The notes: generated by a model from the letters alone, not told the origin. 64,000 nt of DNA from JAEUJM01 sp041918615 (GCA_041918615.1 JAYRVH010000047.1:1-64000); one strand, 5' to 3'. Shown: positions 16,487 to 25,264, counted from the first letter of the stretch. Made by a program: numbers and translations.

Positions 16487-19036
16487 CTATCCAGCCGGCT
16501 TCTCGGGCAGGGGCGCCACGATCTCGACGCCGATCCGGTGGCCGATGTCCGCCGCGGAACGCCCGACGTGCAAGGTGACGAGCCCGGGGTCGACGCGCCA
16601 GCCGGGCGCACGGCGCCGCGCGTCTGCAGCCGGCGCGCCGCCGAGCGGCAGGCGCTCCCGCAGCTCGGGCCCGTCCCGGGTACCCACGTCCCAGTAGGCG
16701 AACGAGCGGGCGTCGAGCATGAGCGTGACGGTGTTGGACTCGCCCGGGTCGAGGTGGACCTTGGCGAAGGCCTTCAGCTCCTTGACCGGTCGGGCCACGC
16801 GGCACGCCTCCGGCTCGACGTAGCACTGCACCACCGTTGATCCGGGCCGATCGCCGGTGTTGGTGACCGGCACCTCGACGGTGAGGGTCCCGCCCTCGGT
16901 GAACGTCGGGGCGGACAGCGTCGGCGCGCCGAACGAGAACGTCGTGTAGGACAGCCCGTGGCCGAACGGGAAGCGCACCGGAAGCCGTCGGGCCTCGTAC
17001 CACCGGTACCCCATCAGCAGGCCCTCGCCATAGCGCACCTCGCCGCTCTCGCCGGGGAAGTTGCCGAACGACGGGTTGTGCTCGATGGCCATCGGCTGGG
17101 TCGTGGGCAGGCGACCGCCGGGGTCGACGTCGCCGACCAGCACCGCGGCGATGGCGGCGGCCATCTCCTGGCCGCCGAACCAGGCCTGGACCACCGCGAC
17201 CCCCGAGTCGACCCAGGACAGGTCGACCGGCGATCCCGCGTTCACCACCACGACCGTGTTCGGGTTGGCCAGGCACACCTCGTCGATCAGCGCCCGCTGG
17301 TCGCCCGGCAGGTCCCAGGACTCGCGGTCGGCACCCTCGGACTCCCACTCGTGGTCGGTGCCGACGACGACGATGGCCACATCGGCACCGGCGGCGGCGC
17401 GGGCGGCCCGCTCCAGCGCATCGTCTGGCAGCAGCGGGCGGCCTCCGACCTTGAAGGCGTGGATGCCGTGCGGGCTGGTGGCCTCGAAGTCGATCTTCAC
17501 GTCGACCGGCACGCCGGCCTCGAGCTCGACGGTGGCGGTGGCCAGCGCGCTGCCACTGCCGAAGAAGCTGTGCCCGGGCGGCGGGGGGTCGGCGATGCCG
17601 TCGATGACCACCGTGTCGTCCACCGTCAGGCGGGTGCCGCCCGCCTGGATGAGCGACAGCTCGAACGGCCCGCCGGCCGGCGGTGTCCAGCGCCCGGTCG
17701 CCCGAAGGGTGAACCCCTCCGGCACGTCCGCCGGCGGCCCGAACGCGAACAGCTCGGCGGTGGCCCGCGACTCGGACCTCAGGACCTTCCCGGGCTCGGG
17801 ATCGTCCGGACCGGCGCAGAACTCGTAGGTCAGGTCGAGCGCGAGCGTGGGTGCGGTGCGGGTGATGTCGACGCCTGGCTCGTGCACGACCTCCACGTCG
17901 TCGCCGAGCCGCTGGCGGATGGCCTCGACGGGCGACGTCAGGTAGGCCGGCATGACCCGGGCTGACCCGCCGCCCATGATCACCGCCCGGTCGGCGTTGG
18001 GGCCGATGACCGCGACACGGGTGAGCGCGGTGGCGTCGAGCGGGAGCAGGCCGTTGTTCGTGAGGAGGACGATCGAGGCGGCGGCCGCCTCCCGGGTGAG
18101 CGCCCGATCGGCGGGGTCGTCGACGGAGGTCACGGGCTCGTCACCAGAGTCGTCGAGAGCACCGATGCGCTCGTAGACGGACAGCAGGCGGGTGACCATG
18201 GCGTCGACGGTCGCCTCGTCCAGCGCGCCGGACCGCACCGCTTCGGCGAGCGCGTCACCGTAGGCCCGCCCCGGTCCCGGCATCTCGAGGTCGAGGCCGG
18301 CGGCAGAGGAGGCATCGGGTGACGCCACGCTGAACCAGTCCGTGACCACGAAGCCCTCGAACCCCCACTCGTCCCGCAGGATGCCCAGCAACGGGCCGTG
18401 CTCGGCGCACCACGTGCCGTTCACCCGGTTGTACCCGGTCATGACACCGAGGCTGCCGGCGTCGCGGACGGCCATTTCGAACGGCACCAGGTAGAGCTCG
18501 CGGAGGGTGCGCTCGTCGATCACCGAATCCATCGACGTGCGCTGCGTCTCGGCGTCGTTGCCCACGAAGTGCTTCACCGTGGTGGCGACGCCCTGCGACT
18601 GGGCGCCGCGGACGAACGCGGCCGCCAGGACACCGGAGAGCAGCGGGTCCTCCGAGTAGCACTCGAAGTTGCGGCCCGCGAGCGGCGAGCGGTGCAGGTT
18701 GACAGTGGGCGCGAGCAGCACCCGGCACGCCCGACGACGGGTCTCGGTGCCGAGCAGCGCGCCGATCCGCTCGATCAGTTCAGGGTCCCAGGTCGCCCCG
18801 AGCGCAGAACCGCAGGGCACACACACCGACGAGTCCGGGGACTCACCGGGCAGCACCGCGCCGCGGGCGCCATTGGGCCCGTCGGTGAGCCGCACGGCCG
18901 GGATGCCCAGCCGCTCGACGGGAGGTGTGGAGAACATGTCGGCGCCCGCGCTGAGCGAGGCCTTCTCGTCGAGGGTCAGGTCGGCCACCAGGGCGGCGAC
19001 GCGGGGGGAGGTGTCGGGCGAGGCTTGGTTCGACAT
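16487..19036 (-). CDS. Glycoside hydrolase family 3 beta-glucosidase with PA14-like insert
   Basis: An 849-residue GH3 enzyme that releases terminal beta-linked glucose. The N-terminal barrel includes RLTDGPNGARG, LAPTVNLHRSPLAGRNFECY and VKHFVGNDAE. The catalytic aspartate lies in GFEGFVVTDWFSVASP near residue 240. A PA14-like sugar-binding module (residues about 410-560, ATGRWTPPAGGPFELSL) is inserted in the second domain, and a fibronectin III-like domain (FGHGLSYTTFSF onward) ends the protein. No signal peptide is visible, suggesting it acts on imported oligosaccharides. ATG 19036 is divergent from an enoyl-CoA hydratase gene. Confidence 0.93.
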   Translation of the reverse strand: MSNQASPDTSPRVAALVADLTLDEKASLSAGADMFSTPPVERLGIPAVRLTDGPNGARGAVLPGESPDSSVCVPCGSALGATWDPELIERIGALLGTETRRRACRVLLAPTVNLHRSPLAGRNFECYSEDPLLSGVLAAAFVRGAQSQGVATTVKHFVGNDAETQRTSMDSVIDERTLRELYLVPFEMAVRDAGSLGVMTGYNRVNGTWCAEHGPLLGILRDEWGFEGFVVTDWFSVASPDASSAAGLDLEMPGPGRAYGDALAEAVRSGALDEATVDAMVTRLLSVYERIGALDDSGDEPVTSVDDPADRALTREAAAASIVLLTNNGLLPLDATALTRVAVIGPNADRAVIMGGGSARVMPAYLTSPVEAIRQRLGDDVEVVHEPGVDITRTAPTLALDLTYEFCAGPDDPEPGKVLRSESRATAELFAFGPPADVPEGFTLRATGRWTPPAGGPFELSLIQAGGTRLTVDDTVVIDGIADPPPPGHSFFGSGSALATATVELEAGVPVDVKIDFEATSPHGIHAFKVGGRPLLPDDALERAARAAAGADVAIVVVGTDHEWESEGADRESWDLPGDQRALIDEVCLANPNTVVVVNAGSPVDLSWVDSGVAVVQAWFGGQEMAAAIAAVLVGDVDPGGRLPTTQPMAIEHNPSFGNFPGESGEVRYGEGLLMGYRWYEARRLPVRFPFGHGLSYTTFSFGAPTLSAPTFTEGGTLTVEVPVTNTGDRPGSTVVQCYVEPEACRVARPVKELKAFAKVHLDPGESNTVTLMLDARSFAYWDVGTRDGPELRERLPLGGAPAADARRRAPGWRVDPGLVTLHVGRSAADIGHRIGVEIVAPLPEKPAG

Positions 19037-19093
19037 TGCGGCCAAGTCTCCCGCGTCCGGAGCCGATGCGCGAGCACTGGCATGCTGGGCGCC

Positions 19094-19900
19094 ATGCTCC
19101 TGATCGACGACGACGCCCGCGTCCGCACCATCACGCTCGACCGGGCCGAGAAGCTGAACGCCTTCAATGACGCGCTCTACAACGCCACCGCCGAGGCCCT
19201 GATCGCCGCGGCGGCCGACCCCGGCGTCGCCGTCGTGGTGATCACGGGCCGCGGCCGCGCCTTCTCCACCGGCACCGACGTGGGTGAGATGGCCGAGCTC
19301 GCGACAGGCGACGAATCCGGGGCCGGCCACGGGTTCCCCGGCCTCGTGGACGAGCTCGTGGCCTTCCCCAAGCCACTCCTCTGCGCCGTGAACGGGTTGG
19401 CCCTGGGCATCGGCGCCACCATGTTGGGTTTCGCCGACCTGGTGCTCATGTCCACAGAGGCCCGCATCCGGTGCCCGTTCACCGACCTCGCGGTGGCCCC
19501 CGAGGCGGCCAGCAGCTTCACGTTCCCGCTGCTGTTGGGTCGCCAGAACGCCGCGTGGGCCCTCATGAGCTCCGATTGGTTCAGCGCCGAGGAGTGCCTT
19601 GCCATGGGCCTCGCCTGGAAGGTCTGCGAGCCCGATGACCTGCTCGGCGAGACCATGGCCCGGGCCAGGCACCTCGCCGCCAAGCCCATCGCCTCGCTCA
19701 TCGAGACCAAACGCACGATCACCGCGGGCACGCGCGAGGCCATCGCCGCCGCCCGGGCGCGGGAGGATCATGCCTTCGAGCGCCTCCTCGGCCGACCCGC
19801 GAACGTCGAGGCCTTCATGGCCCTGGCCGAGCGCCGTCCGCCCGAGTTCGCCGCGGTCGACGCGGAGCACCCCGTCGACACCGCCCTCCACGCCTCCTGA
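19094..19900 (+). CDS. Enoyl-CoA hydratase/isomerase family protein
   Basis: A 268-residue crotonase-family enzyme. ITLDRAEKLNAFNDALY starts the fold, RGRAFSTGTDVGEMAEL and LCAVNGLALGIGATMLGFADLV form the oxyanion hole, and TDLAVAPEAASSFTFPLLLG is the active-site region. There Ala-Pro-Glu replaces the more usual Gly-x-Pro, as in some isomerase-like members. It acts on acyl-CoA thioesters; substrate unknown. It is divergent from the GH3 gene (57 bases) and followed by the DUF2071 gene on the same strand. Confidence 0.88.
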   Translation: MLLIDDDARVRTITLDRAEKLNAFNDALYNATAEALIAAAADPGVAVVVITGRGRAFSTGTDVGEMAELATGDESGAGHGFPGLVDELVAFPKPLLCAVNGLALGIGATMLGFADLVLMSTEARIRCPFTDLAVAPEAASSFTFPLLLGRQNAAWALMSSDWFSAEECLAMGLAWKVCEPDDLLGETMARARHLAAKPIASLIETKRTITAGTREAIAAARAREDHAFERLLGRPANVEAFMALAERRPPEFAAVDAEHPVDTALHAS

Positions 19901-19940
19901 GCCGGTCGATGACCCGCGCCGAACAGGACGGTGGCCCGAG

Positions 19941-20621
19941 GTGATCGCGACGGCTTGGCTCGATCACTTCGCCGTGGTCACCTTCACGGCCGATCCCCGC
20001 GCGCTGGCCGCCCTCCTGCCGCCCGGCGTGTCGATCGACCTGCCGCTCGTCTCCGCGGTCGCGTACCGCTATCGCGACCTCGGCATCGACCACGTCCCCG
20101 GCGCACGGCTCTCGGGAGGACAGGTGCACTTCCGCGCCTACGTGCGGGTCGGCGGTGAGCGTGGGGTGTGGTTCCTGGCAACCGTGCAGGACAGTCGATG
20201 GGCAGGTGTCCCTCGATGGGCCTGGGGCATGCCCTGGACGCGGGGCGTGGTCGATCTCTCCGAGCCCGGCCCGGGGCGGGTCACGGTGGCCGCCGAGGGG
20301 GTCGACCTCGATCTCGAAGCGGGGCGGGCAGATGCCCCCGACACGACGGTGCCGAAAGCGGTCTCGTCGGCCACGGTGGGCTGGTTCCGCGGGCGGCGCT
20401 CCGTGAGGCGTTTCGAAGTGGCCTACGACGACCACCGCACCGAGGCGTCGGTGACCCGCGTCGCACAGGTCCGCCGGTTCGAGGACCTGGGGCTCATCGA
20501 GGCCGGACAGGTCCCCGAGTGGGCGTTCCAGCGAGCGCCCACCCAGATCCGGGTCCGGCTCCCCCCGACCGATGCTCGTCATCGCCGCCGGCGCCAGGAC
20601 CCATCCACCCACGGAGCGTGA
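19941..20621 (+). CDS. DUF2071/YqjF-like acetoacetate decarboxylase-fold protein
   Basis: A 226-residue protein similar to DUF2071 (YqjF) proteins, which have the acetoacetate decarboxylase-like fold but no assigned reaction. It starts TAWLDHFAVVTFTADPRAL, with the family phrase LLPPGVSIDLP and later GVWFLATVQDSRWAGVPRWA, and a repeated-strand core. GTG 19941 is taken because the family homology begins there. It lies 40 bases after the hydratase gene and may be cotranscribed. Confidence 0.78.
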   Translation: MIATAWLDHFAVVTFTADPRALAALLPPGVSIDLPLVSAVAYRYRDLGIDHVPGARLSGGQVHFRAYVRVGGERGVWFLATVQDSRWAGVPRWAWGMPWTRGVVDLSEPGPGRVTVAAEGVDLDLEAGRADAPDTTVPKAVSSATVGWFRGRRSVRRFEVAYDDHRTEASVTRVAQVRRFEDLGLIEAGQVPEWAFQRAPTQIRVRLPPTDARHRRRRQDPSTHGA

Positions 20622-20713
20622 CCGCGCCGACACTCTTCATTGACTCGGGCGGAGACACTTGTCATGATCGCCTGGTCATCCGTGCGGGTGGCGGGGCGCA
20701 CCCAGGGGGATCG

Positions 20714-22495
20714 ATGACCGATCAAGAAGGCTCACCACGACGGACGAACGCGGCTGAGCGAAGGGGCTCGCCGGGGGTGTCGCGCCGGGGCTTCCTGGCC
20801 GGCGCAGCCGGTGCCGCGGCCGTGGCGGCCACCGGTTGGTCGCCGATCTACCGGATCGCGGCGGCTTCGGCGGCCAGCACCCTGCCCACACCACCCAGCT
20901 TCCCCTCGGGCGTCTCGCTCTACCAGCAGGCGTACCAGAACTGGTCGGGCGAGATCCGGGCCGACGCGGTCTGGACGTGTGCGCCCGCGAGCCCGAACGA
21001 CGTCGTCACCCTGGCCAATTGGGCCAAGGCCAACGGGTGGAAGCTGCGGCCCCGTGGGGCGATGCACGGCTGGACGCCCCTCACCATCGTGAACGGCGCC
21101 GCCCTCAACAACGTGGTGCTGCTCGACACGACCCAGCGGCTGAACACCATCTCCGTCACCGCCGGCACTCCTGCCACGGTCACCTGCGGGGCCGGCGCCA
21201 CGCTCGACAACATCCTCCAGACCCTCGAGAACAACGGGCTCGGCTGGGACTCGGTGCCCGCACCCGGCGTGCTCACCATCGCCGGGGCCCTCGCGGTCAA
21301 CGCCCACGGCGCCGCGCTGCCGGCCACTGGCGAGACCCTGAAGTCCGGGTCGACCTACGGCTCGCTGAGCAACCTGGTGACCGCGCTCACCGCGGTCGTC
21401 TGGGATGCGCCCACCGGCCGGTACGTGCTCAAGACCTTCAACCGGTCCGACCCGCAGGCCAAGGCACTGCTCACCCACCTGGGGCGGGCCTTCATCACCT
21501 CGGTCACGTTGCAGGCCCGCGCCAACTACCGCCTTCGCTGCCAGACTTGGTACAACGTCCCGACCGCCGAGCTCTTCGGTCCCACGGGCACCCGGGGCCG
21601 CACGTTCGCTTCGTATGTGGCCCAGGCCGGACGGGTCGAGGCCATCTGGTTCCCGTTCACCGACTACCCCTGGCTCAAGGTCTGGACGCCGACGCCCACC
21701 AAGCCGTTGCTCGCCAGGTCCGTGTCCTCGCCGTACAACTACACGTTCTCCGACTCGATCGACCAGGGCACATCGAACTTCCTGTCCCAACTCGCACTCG
21801 GCAACACGTCGGGAACCCCGGCCTGGGGCGGGCTCCAGCTCTCGATCGTGCGCACCGGGATCATCGCCACCGGCACCTGGGACATCTGGGGCTGGTCGAA
21901 GAACACCCTGCTCTACATCAGGCCCACCACCCTGCGCATGACCGAGGGCGGCGGGGCCGTCCTCACCAGCCGCGCCAACATCCAGCGGGTCATCAACGAG
22001 TTCACGTCCTGGTACAAGTCACGGCTGGCCTACTACCAGTCGCGAAGCCAGTTCCCGATCAACGGCCCGGTAGAGATCCGCTGCTGTGGGCTCGACCAAC
22101 CGGGCGATGTCAAGGTCGCTTCGGCCGGGCCGCCCACGATCTCGGCGCTGCGACCCCGACCCGATCACCCCGAGTGGGACACCGCGGTCTGGCTCAACGT
22201 GCTGTCGATCCCGCGGACCCCCGGCATGTGGGACTTCTACCGCGAGATGGAGCAGTGGATGACCACCAACTACGCCGGCTCCTACGCGCAGTTCCGGCCC
22301 GAGTGGTCGAAGGGCTGGGCCTTCACCTCGGCCGGGCCCTACAAGGACGCGGCACGGATCACCGGCGCCATCCCGGCCACCTACCGGGCCGGCTACCCGA
22401 CGAGCGACAACTGGGACACCGCTTCGGCCCGGTTGAACGCGCTCGACCCGAGCCGGATCTTCACCAACACCTTCATCGACCAGTTGCTGCCCTAG
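20714..22495 (+). CDS. Tat-exported FAD-linked oxidase, type II cholesterol oxidase homologue
   Basis: A 593-residue secreted flavoprotein resembling the vanillyl-alcohol-oxidase-type (type II) cholesterol oxidases, which oxidise and isomerise cholesterol to cholest-4-en-3-one with oxygen. The N-terminus has a twin-arginine signal SRRGFLAGAAGAAAVAATG. The FAD domain shows WKLRPRGAMHGWTP, where the His is placed like the covalent FAD ligand of the family, and APGVLTIAGALAVNAHGAAL. The C-terminal substrate domain has the conserved phrase VEIRCCGLDQ and ends at LDPSRIFTNTF. AGGGGG lies just before ATG 20714. A related sterol or alcohol may be the real substrate. Its stop codon overlaps that of the converging SDR gene. 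Confidence 0.87.
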   Translation: MTDQEGSPRRTNAAERRGSPGVSRRGFLAGAAGAAAVAATGWSPIYRIAAASAASTLPTPPSFPSGVSLYQQAYQNWSGEIRADAVWTCAPASPNDVVTLANWAKANGWKLRPRGAMHGWTPLTIVNGAALNNVVLLDTTQRLNTISVTAGTPATVTCGAGATLDNILQTLENNGLGWDSVPAPGVLTIAGALAVNAHGAALPATGETLKSGSTYGSLSNLVTALTAVVWDAPTGRYVLKTFNRSDPQAKALLTHLGRAFITSVTLQARANYRLRCQTWYNVPTAELFGPTGTRGRTFASYVAQAGRVEAIWFPFTDYPWLKVWTPTPTKPLLARSVSSPYNYTFSDSIDQGTSNFLSQLALGNTSGTPAWGGLQLSIVRTGIIATGTWDIWGWSKNTLLYIRPTTLRMTEGGGAVLTSRANIQRVINEFTSWYKSRLAYYQSRSQFPINGPVEIRCCGLDQPGDVKVASAGPPTISALRPRPDHPEWDTAVWLNVLSIPRTPGMWDFYREMEQWMTTNYAGSYAQFRPEWSKGWAFTSAGPYKDAARITGAIPATYRAGYPTSDNWDTASARLNALDPSRIFTNTFIDQLLP

Positions 22496-23397
22496 TCCTG
22501 GCCCTCCGCAGGGCGGGTGAAGGGGCCGAGGCCCATCTGGTCGCGGATGGTCACCACGGGCGGGTTGGTGAGGGTGCGGCGTTGCCAGTTGGCGCCGTCG
22601 ACCACGAGTGTGTGGCCGCTGATGAAGCGGGCGTAGGGCGAGGCCAGGAAGGTGGCCGCCCAGCCCAGTTCCTGGCGTTGTCCCACCCGCAGGGCGGGCT
22701 GGCACACGTCCTTGTCGTGCGTGCGGTCGAGGCTGCCCGTGATGTCGGCGGTCATGTCCTCGTGGGGGAAGAGGCCCGGCACCAGGGCATTGACCTGGAT
22801 GCCGTAGGGGCCCCACTCCACCGCCAGGGTCTCGGTGAGGTTCACGACCCCGGCTTTGGCCGCGGCCGAATGGGCGAAGCCGGGGCCACCGGTCCAGGCG
22901 TACGAAGCGGCGATGTTGACGATGGACCCCGGCGTGCCCGCTCCGAGGTGCCGTCGACCGAACTCGCGCGAGCACAGGTAGGTGCCGTTGAGGGTGATGT
23001 CGACCACGGTGCGCCAGGCGTTGGGCGACATGTCCTCTGCCGGGACGGGGAAGTTCGCGGCGGCGTTGTTGACGAGCACCTGCGGCATCCCGAACGCGTC
23101 GGTGGCGGCGTCGAAGGCGGCCGCCACCGCCTCTGCGTCGCGTATGTCGCACGTGACGGTGGTGACCGGGGCGCCGAGCGCCTCGATGGCCTCGGATGCT
23201 GCGACCAGGTGGTCGGGCTTGCGGCTGGCCACCACGATCGATGCGCCCAGGCGGGCGAACTCGGCAGCGATGGCCTTGCCCAGACCCGTACCGCCGCCCG
23301 TGACGAACACGCAGACGCCGTCGTAGGTGCCCGGCAGGAGGGCGGTGGCCCCCACCGGCGGGGGTGCCGGCAACCCGATCTGCTCAGCCACGACCAT
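22492..23397 (-). CDS. SDR, 2,4-dienoyl-CoA reductase-like
   Basis: A 301-residue short-chain dehydrogenase/reductase. The Rossmann motif VFVTGGGTGLGKAIAAEF and VLVNNAAANF are standard. In place of the classical YxxxK active site it has HSAAAKAGVVNLTETLAVEW, that is Ser-x-x-x-Lys, the form found in 2,4-dienoyl-CoA reductases and related trans-2-enoyl reductases. This predicts an NADP-dependent acyl-CoA reductase in unsaturated or branched fatty-acid (or sterol side-chain) breakdown, consistent with the acyl-CoA genes around it. Downstream of the hydratase on the same strand. Confidence 0.88.
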   Translation of the reverse strand: MVVAEQIGLPAPPPVGATALLPGTYDGVCVFVTGGGTGLGKAIAAEFARLGASIVVASRKPDHLVAASEAIEALGAPVTTVTCDIRDAEAVAAAFDAATDAFGMPQVLVNNAAANFPVPAEDMSPNAWRTVVDITLNGTYLCSREFGRRHLGAGTPGSIVNIAASYAWTGGPGFAHSAAAKAGVVNLTETLAVEWGPYGIQVNALVPGLFPHEDMTADITGSLDRTHDKDVCQPALRVGQRQELGWAATFLASPYARFISGHTLVVDGANWQRRTLTNPPVVTIRDQMGLGPFTRPAEGQD

Positions 23398-23423
23398 CCC
23401 CCTCGCGATCCAGAGCCGACGAA

Positions 23424-23446
23424 CTGGCACCGGACTCCGGTGCCAG
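23424..23446. promoter_or_regulatory. Perfect 11-bp inverted repeat, candidate operator
   Basis: CTGGCACCGGA and its exact reverse complement TCCGGTGCCAG flank one central base, in the gap between the hydratase and SDR genes of the acyl-CoA cluster. Odd-length perfect dyads of this size fit a dimeric regulator (TetR-like) better than a hairpin, since the loop would be only one base. No T tract follows. Confidence 0.5.
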
Positions 23447-23510
23447 AACGGGCGAGTCGTGGCGGTGGAGGCGGTGGCGGAGACGGCAGAGGTGAGCCAT
23501 GTCGCGCTCC

Positions 23511-24296
23511 TCAGCTTCCCTGGTAACGGGGCTCGCGCCCCTCGGCGTGGGCGGCGCGAAACTCGGCGAAGTCGTCGCTGCGATTCACCATCGTCTGGTA
23601 GACCGCCTCGTCGGCCATCGACGACTTCACCTCCGGAACGGTGAGGTGGCGGATGACGTCGCGGGCGAGGCGGACCGTGAGCAGCGGCGCCTTGGCCACC
23701 TGGTGCGCCGCCTCGAGGCACACGCCGTCGAGCTCGTCTGGCGGCACCACCCGGCTCACGACGCCGTGGGAGAGGGCCTCGTCCGCCGCCATGACCCGAC
23801 CGGTCAGCACCAGATCGCTGACCACCCCCGGCCCGCACATCTGGTGGAGCACCGCCACGCCGCCCGTGTCGGGGATCACGCCATGGGTGAGCTCCGGCAA
23901 CCGGAAGCGGGTGCCCTCGGCGGCGATCCGGATGTCGCACAGGAGCGCCCGCTGGAACGAGCCGCCCATCACCCATCCCTTGCAGGCGACGATGACCGGC
24001 GCGTCCAGCTCCCACAGCTGCTGGATGCCCCGGTGGCCGCGGCGCATGAGCTCGGTGTGGGGCATGTCCACCTTCAAGTTGCCGATGGAACCCACGTCGC
24101 GGCCCGAGGAGAAGGACTTGCCCTCGCCCCGCCACACCACGGCGCGCACCTCGGGCCCTCGGCCCCGCAGCTCGGCCAGGATCTCGAACAGCGCGAGGTC
24201 CATGTCGTCGTCGAAGGCGTTGTGCTTATCGGGGTTGTCGTTGGTGAGGACGGCGACGGCGCCATCCATCTCCAGGTGCACTCGCTCACTCGCCAC
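23511..24296 (-). CDS. Enoyl-CoA hydratase family protein
   Basis: A 261-residue crotonase-fold protein: VAVLTNDNPDKHNAFDDDMD at the start, KSFSSGRDVGSIGNL and VIVACKGWVMGGSFQRALLCD for the oxyanion hole, LPELTHGVIPDTGGVAVLH for the active-site helix (Glu in PELTHG, Asp in PDTGG). A GGGAGG ribosome-binding site precedes GTG 24296, and TAGGTT lies further upstream, so this gene has a leader. It probably shares an operon and substrate class with the downstream SDR. Confidence 0.88.
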   Translation of the reverse strand: MASERVHLEMDGAVAVLTNDNPDKHNAFDDDMDLALFEILAELRGRGPEVRAVVWRGEGKSFSSGRDVGSIGNLKVDMPHTELMRRGHRGIQQLWELDAPVIVACKGWVMGGSFQRALLCDIRIAAEGTRFRLPELTHGVIPDTGGVAVLHQMCGPGVVSDLVLTGRVMAADEALSHGVVSRVVPPDELDGVCLEAAHQVAKAPLLTVRLARDVIRHLTVPEVKSSMADEAVYQTMVNRSDDFAEFRAAHAEGREPRYQGS

Positions 24297-24387
24297 GTCG
24301 GCGGCCCTCCCTGTGGTCCTGGGGCGAACCTAGTGCGTCGTCCGAGCCCGACCCATGGCGCCGGAGCTCACGATGCGGAGGACCCGA

Positions 24388-24606
24388 TCAGGCCGTGCCG
24401 TAGATGCGCTCCAAGACATCGACTGCGGCCCGGACCCGCGCATCGACCTCGTCGTCGGTGGGGTCACCTGCTCCCAGCGCCATTCGCATCTGGAGGTGAC
24501 CCACGATGCCCCCGAGGAACTGCTCAGCGGCCACCTGGGGGTCAGGCACCTCGACCTGCTGCTGCTGCGAGGCGATCCCATCGCCGGTGTCATCAGCGGG
24601 CGCTGA
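24388..24606 (-). pseudogene. TetR-family regulator, C-terminal fragment
   Basis: A short reverse frame reads VEVPDPQVAAEQFLGGIVG, HLQMRMALGAGDPTDDEV, DARVRAAVDVLERIYGTA then stop, which resembles the ligand-binding C-terminus of TetR regulators. There is no helix-turn-helix and no start codon before it reaches the end of the nitroreductase gene, so only the last 65 or so residues remain. It sits beside the acyl-CoA genes that such a regulator would be expected to control. Confidence 0.5.
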
Positions 24607-24607
24607 G

Positions 24608-25120
24608 TCAGCTGGTCGAGCGTTCGAGGCGGAACACGCGGATGTCGCGGCCGCTGCGCTCCTGGTAGCCCTCGTAGTTGGGCCACAGGGCGAGCAGCTT
24701 GGGCCAGACCTCGGCCTTGTCCTCAGCGGACAGCAGGGTTGCGGTGACGCGGAAGGTCACCTGCTCGTAGGTGATGACGGCCTGCGGCGTCTTGATGAGG
24801 TTTCCCGTCCATGCCGGGTGGTTCTCCCGGCCGAAGTTGCTGCCCACCAGGTAGAAGGCGTCGCCGTCGGGGATGGTGGCCAGCGGGGCCTGCCGGGGCT
24901 CCCCGGTCTTGGCGCCCGTGGTCGTGAGCATCACCATCGGCAACACGCTGCCCGTGCTGGTCAACACCCGCTTGCCCCGGGTCAGCTTGTAGACGAACCG
25001 ATCGGCGTTGGTGACGATCTTGGGTGCGACCTTGGCGAAGCCCCTCGTGGACGAGAGCTTCGACATCGCTCGCCCGAAGATGCCCTCCGGGCCCTGCGAG
25101 ACGCCGCCTGCCACCGTCAC
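24608..25120 (-). CDS. Deazaflavin (F420)-dependent nitroreductase family protein
   Basis: A 170-residue split beta-barrel protein of the Ddn/DUF385 family. MVMLTTTGAKTGEPRQAPLA and FYLVGSNFGRENHPAWTGNL are the family hallmarks for binding F420 or flavin. Family members reduce enones, quinones or nitro compounds; the natural substrate is unknown. GTG 25120 overlaps the stop of a 40-codon reading frame as GTGA. The presence of this family points to a coenzyme F420-making host. Confidence 0.88.
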   Translation of the reverse strand: MTVAGGVSQGPEGIFGRAMSKLSSTRGFAKVAPKIVTNADRFVYKLTRGKRVLTSTGSVLPMVMLTTTGAKTGEPRQAPLATIPDGDAFYLVGSNFGRENHPAWTGNLIKTPQAVITYEQVTFRVTATLLSAEDKAEVWPKLLALWPNYEGYQERSGRDIRVFRLERSTS

Positions 25121-25239
25121 GCCTCGTCGCCGGGGGCGACGGCGCCGGCCTGGGTGGCCTCGATCCACTCCTCGACCATGTCGAACACCACCTGGCGGGC
25201 GGGCTGCACCTTGTCGACCCGGCAGATGGGTGTGCTCAT
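25117..25239 (-). CDS. Small 40-residue protein between ALDH and nitroreductase genes
   Basis: ATG 25239 opens a 40-codon frame (MSTPICRVDKVQPARQVVFD onward) ending in a TGA shared with the GTG of the nitroreductase gene. The middle, VFDMVEEWIEATQAGAV, is amphipathic, and APGDEA closes it. It begins 25 bases after the aldehyde dehydrogenase stop, so it would sit inside the operon. It faintly resembles the first helix and wing of GntR regulators, so it could be a fragment of one. Real but unrecognised is equally possible. Confidence 0.45.
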   Translation of the reverse strand: MSTPICRVDKVQPARQVVFDMVEEWIEATQAGAVAPGDEA

Positions 25240-25264
25240 GGCGTGATGGCCCTGGCGATGGGCC

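Noticed and set aside
14166..16697. A long forward reading frame antisense to the spermidine synthase-like gene
   Set aside because: His/Glu/Arg-rich shadow of a membrane-protein gene; no domain, and the reverse strand shows clear homology throughout.
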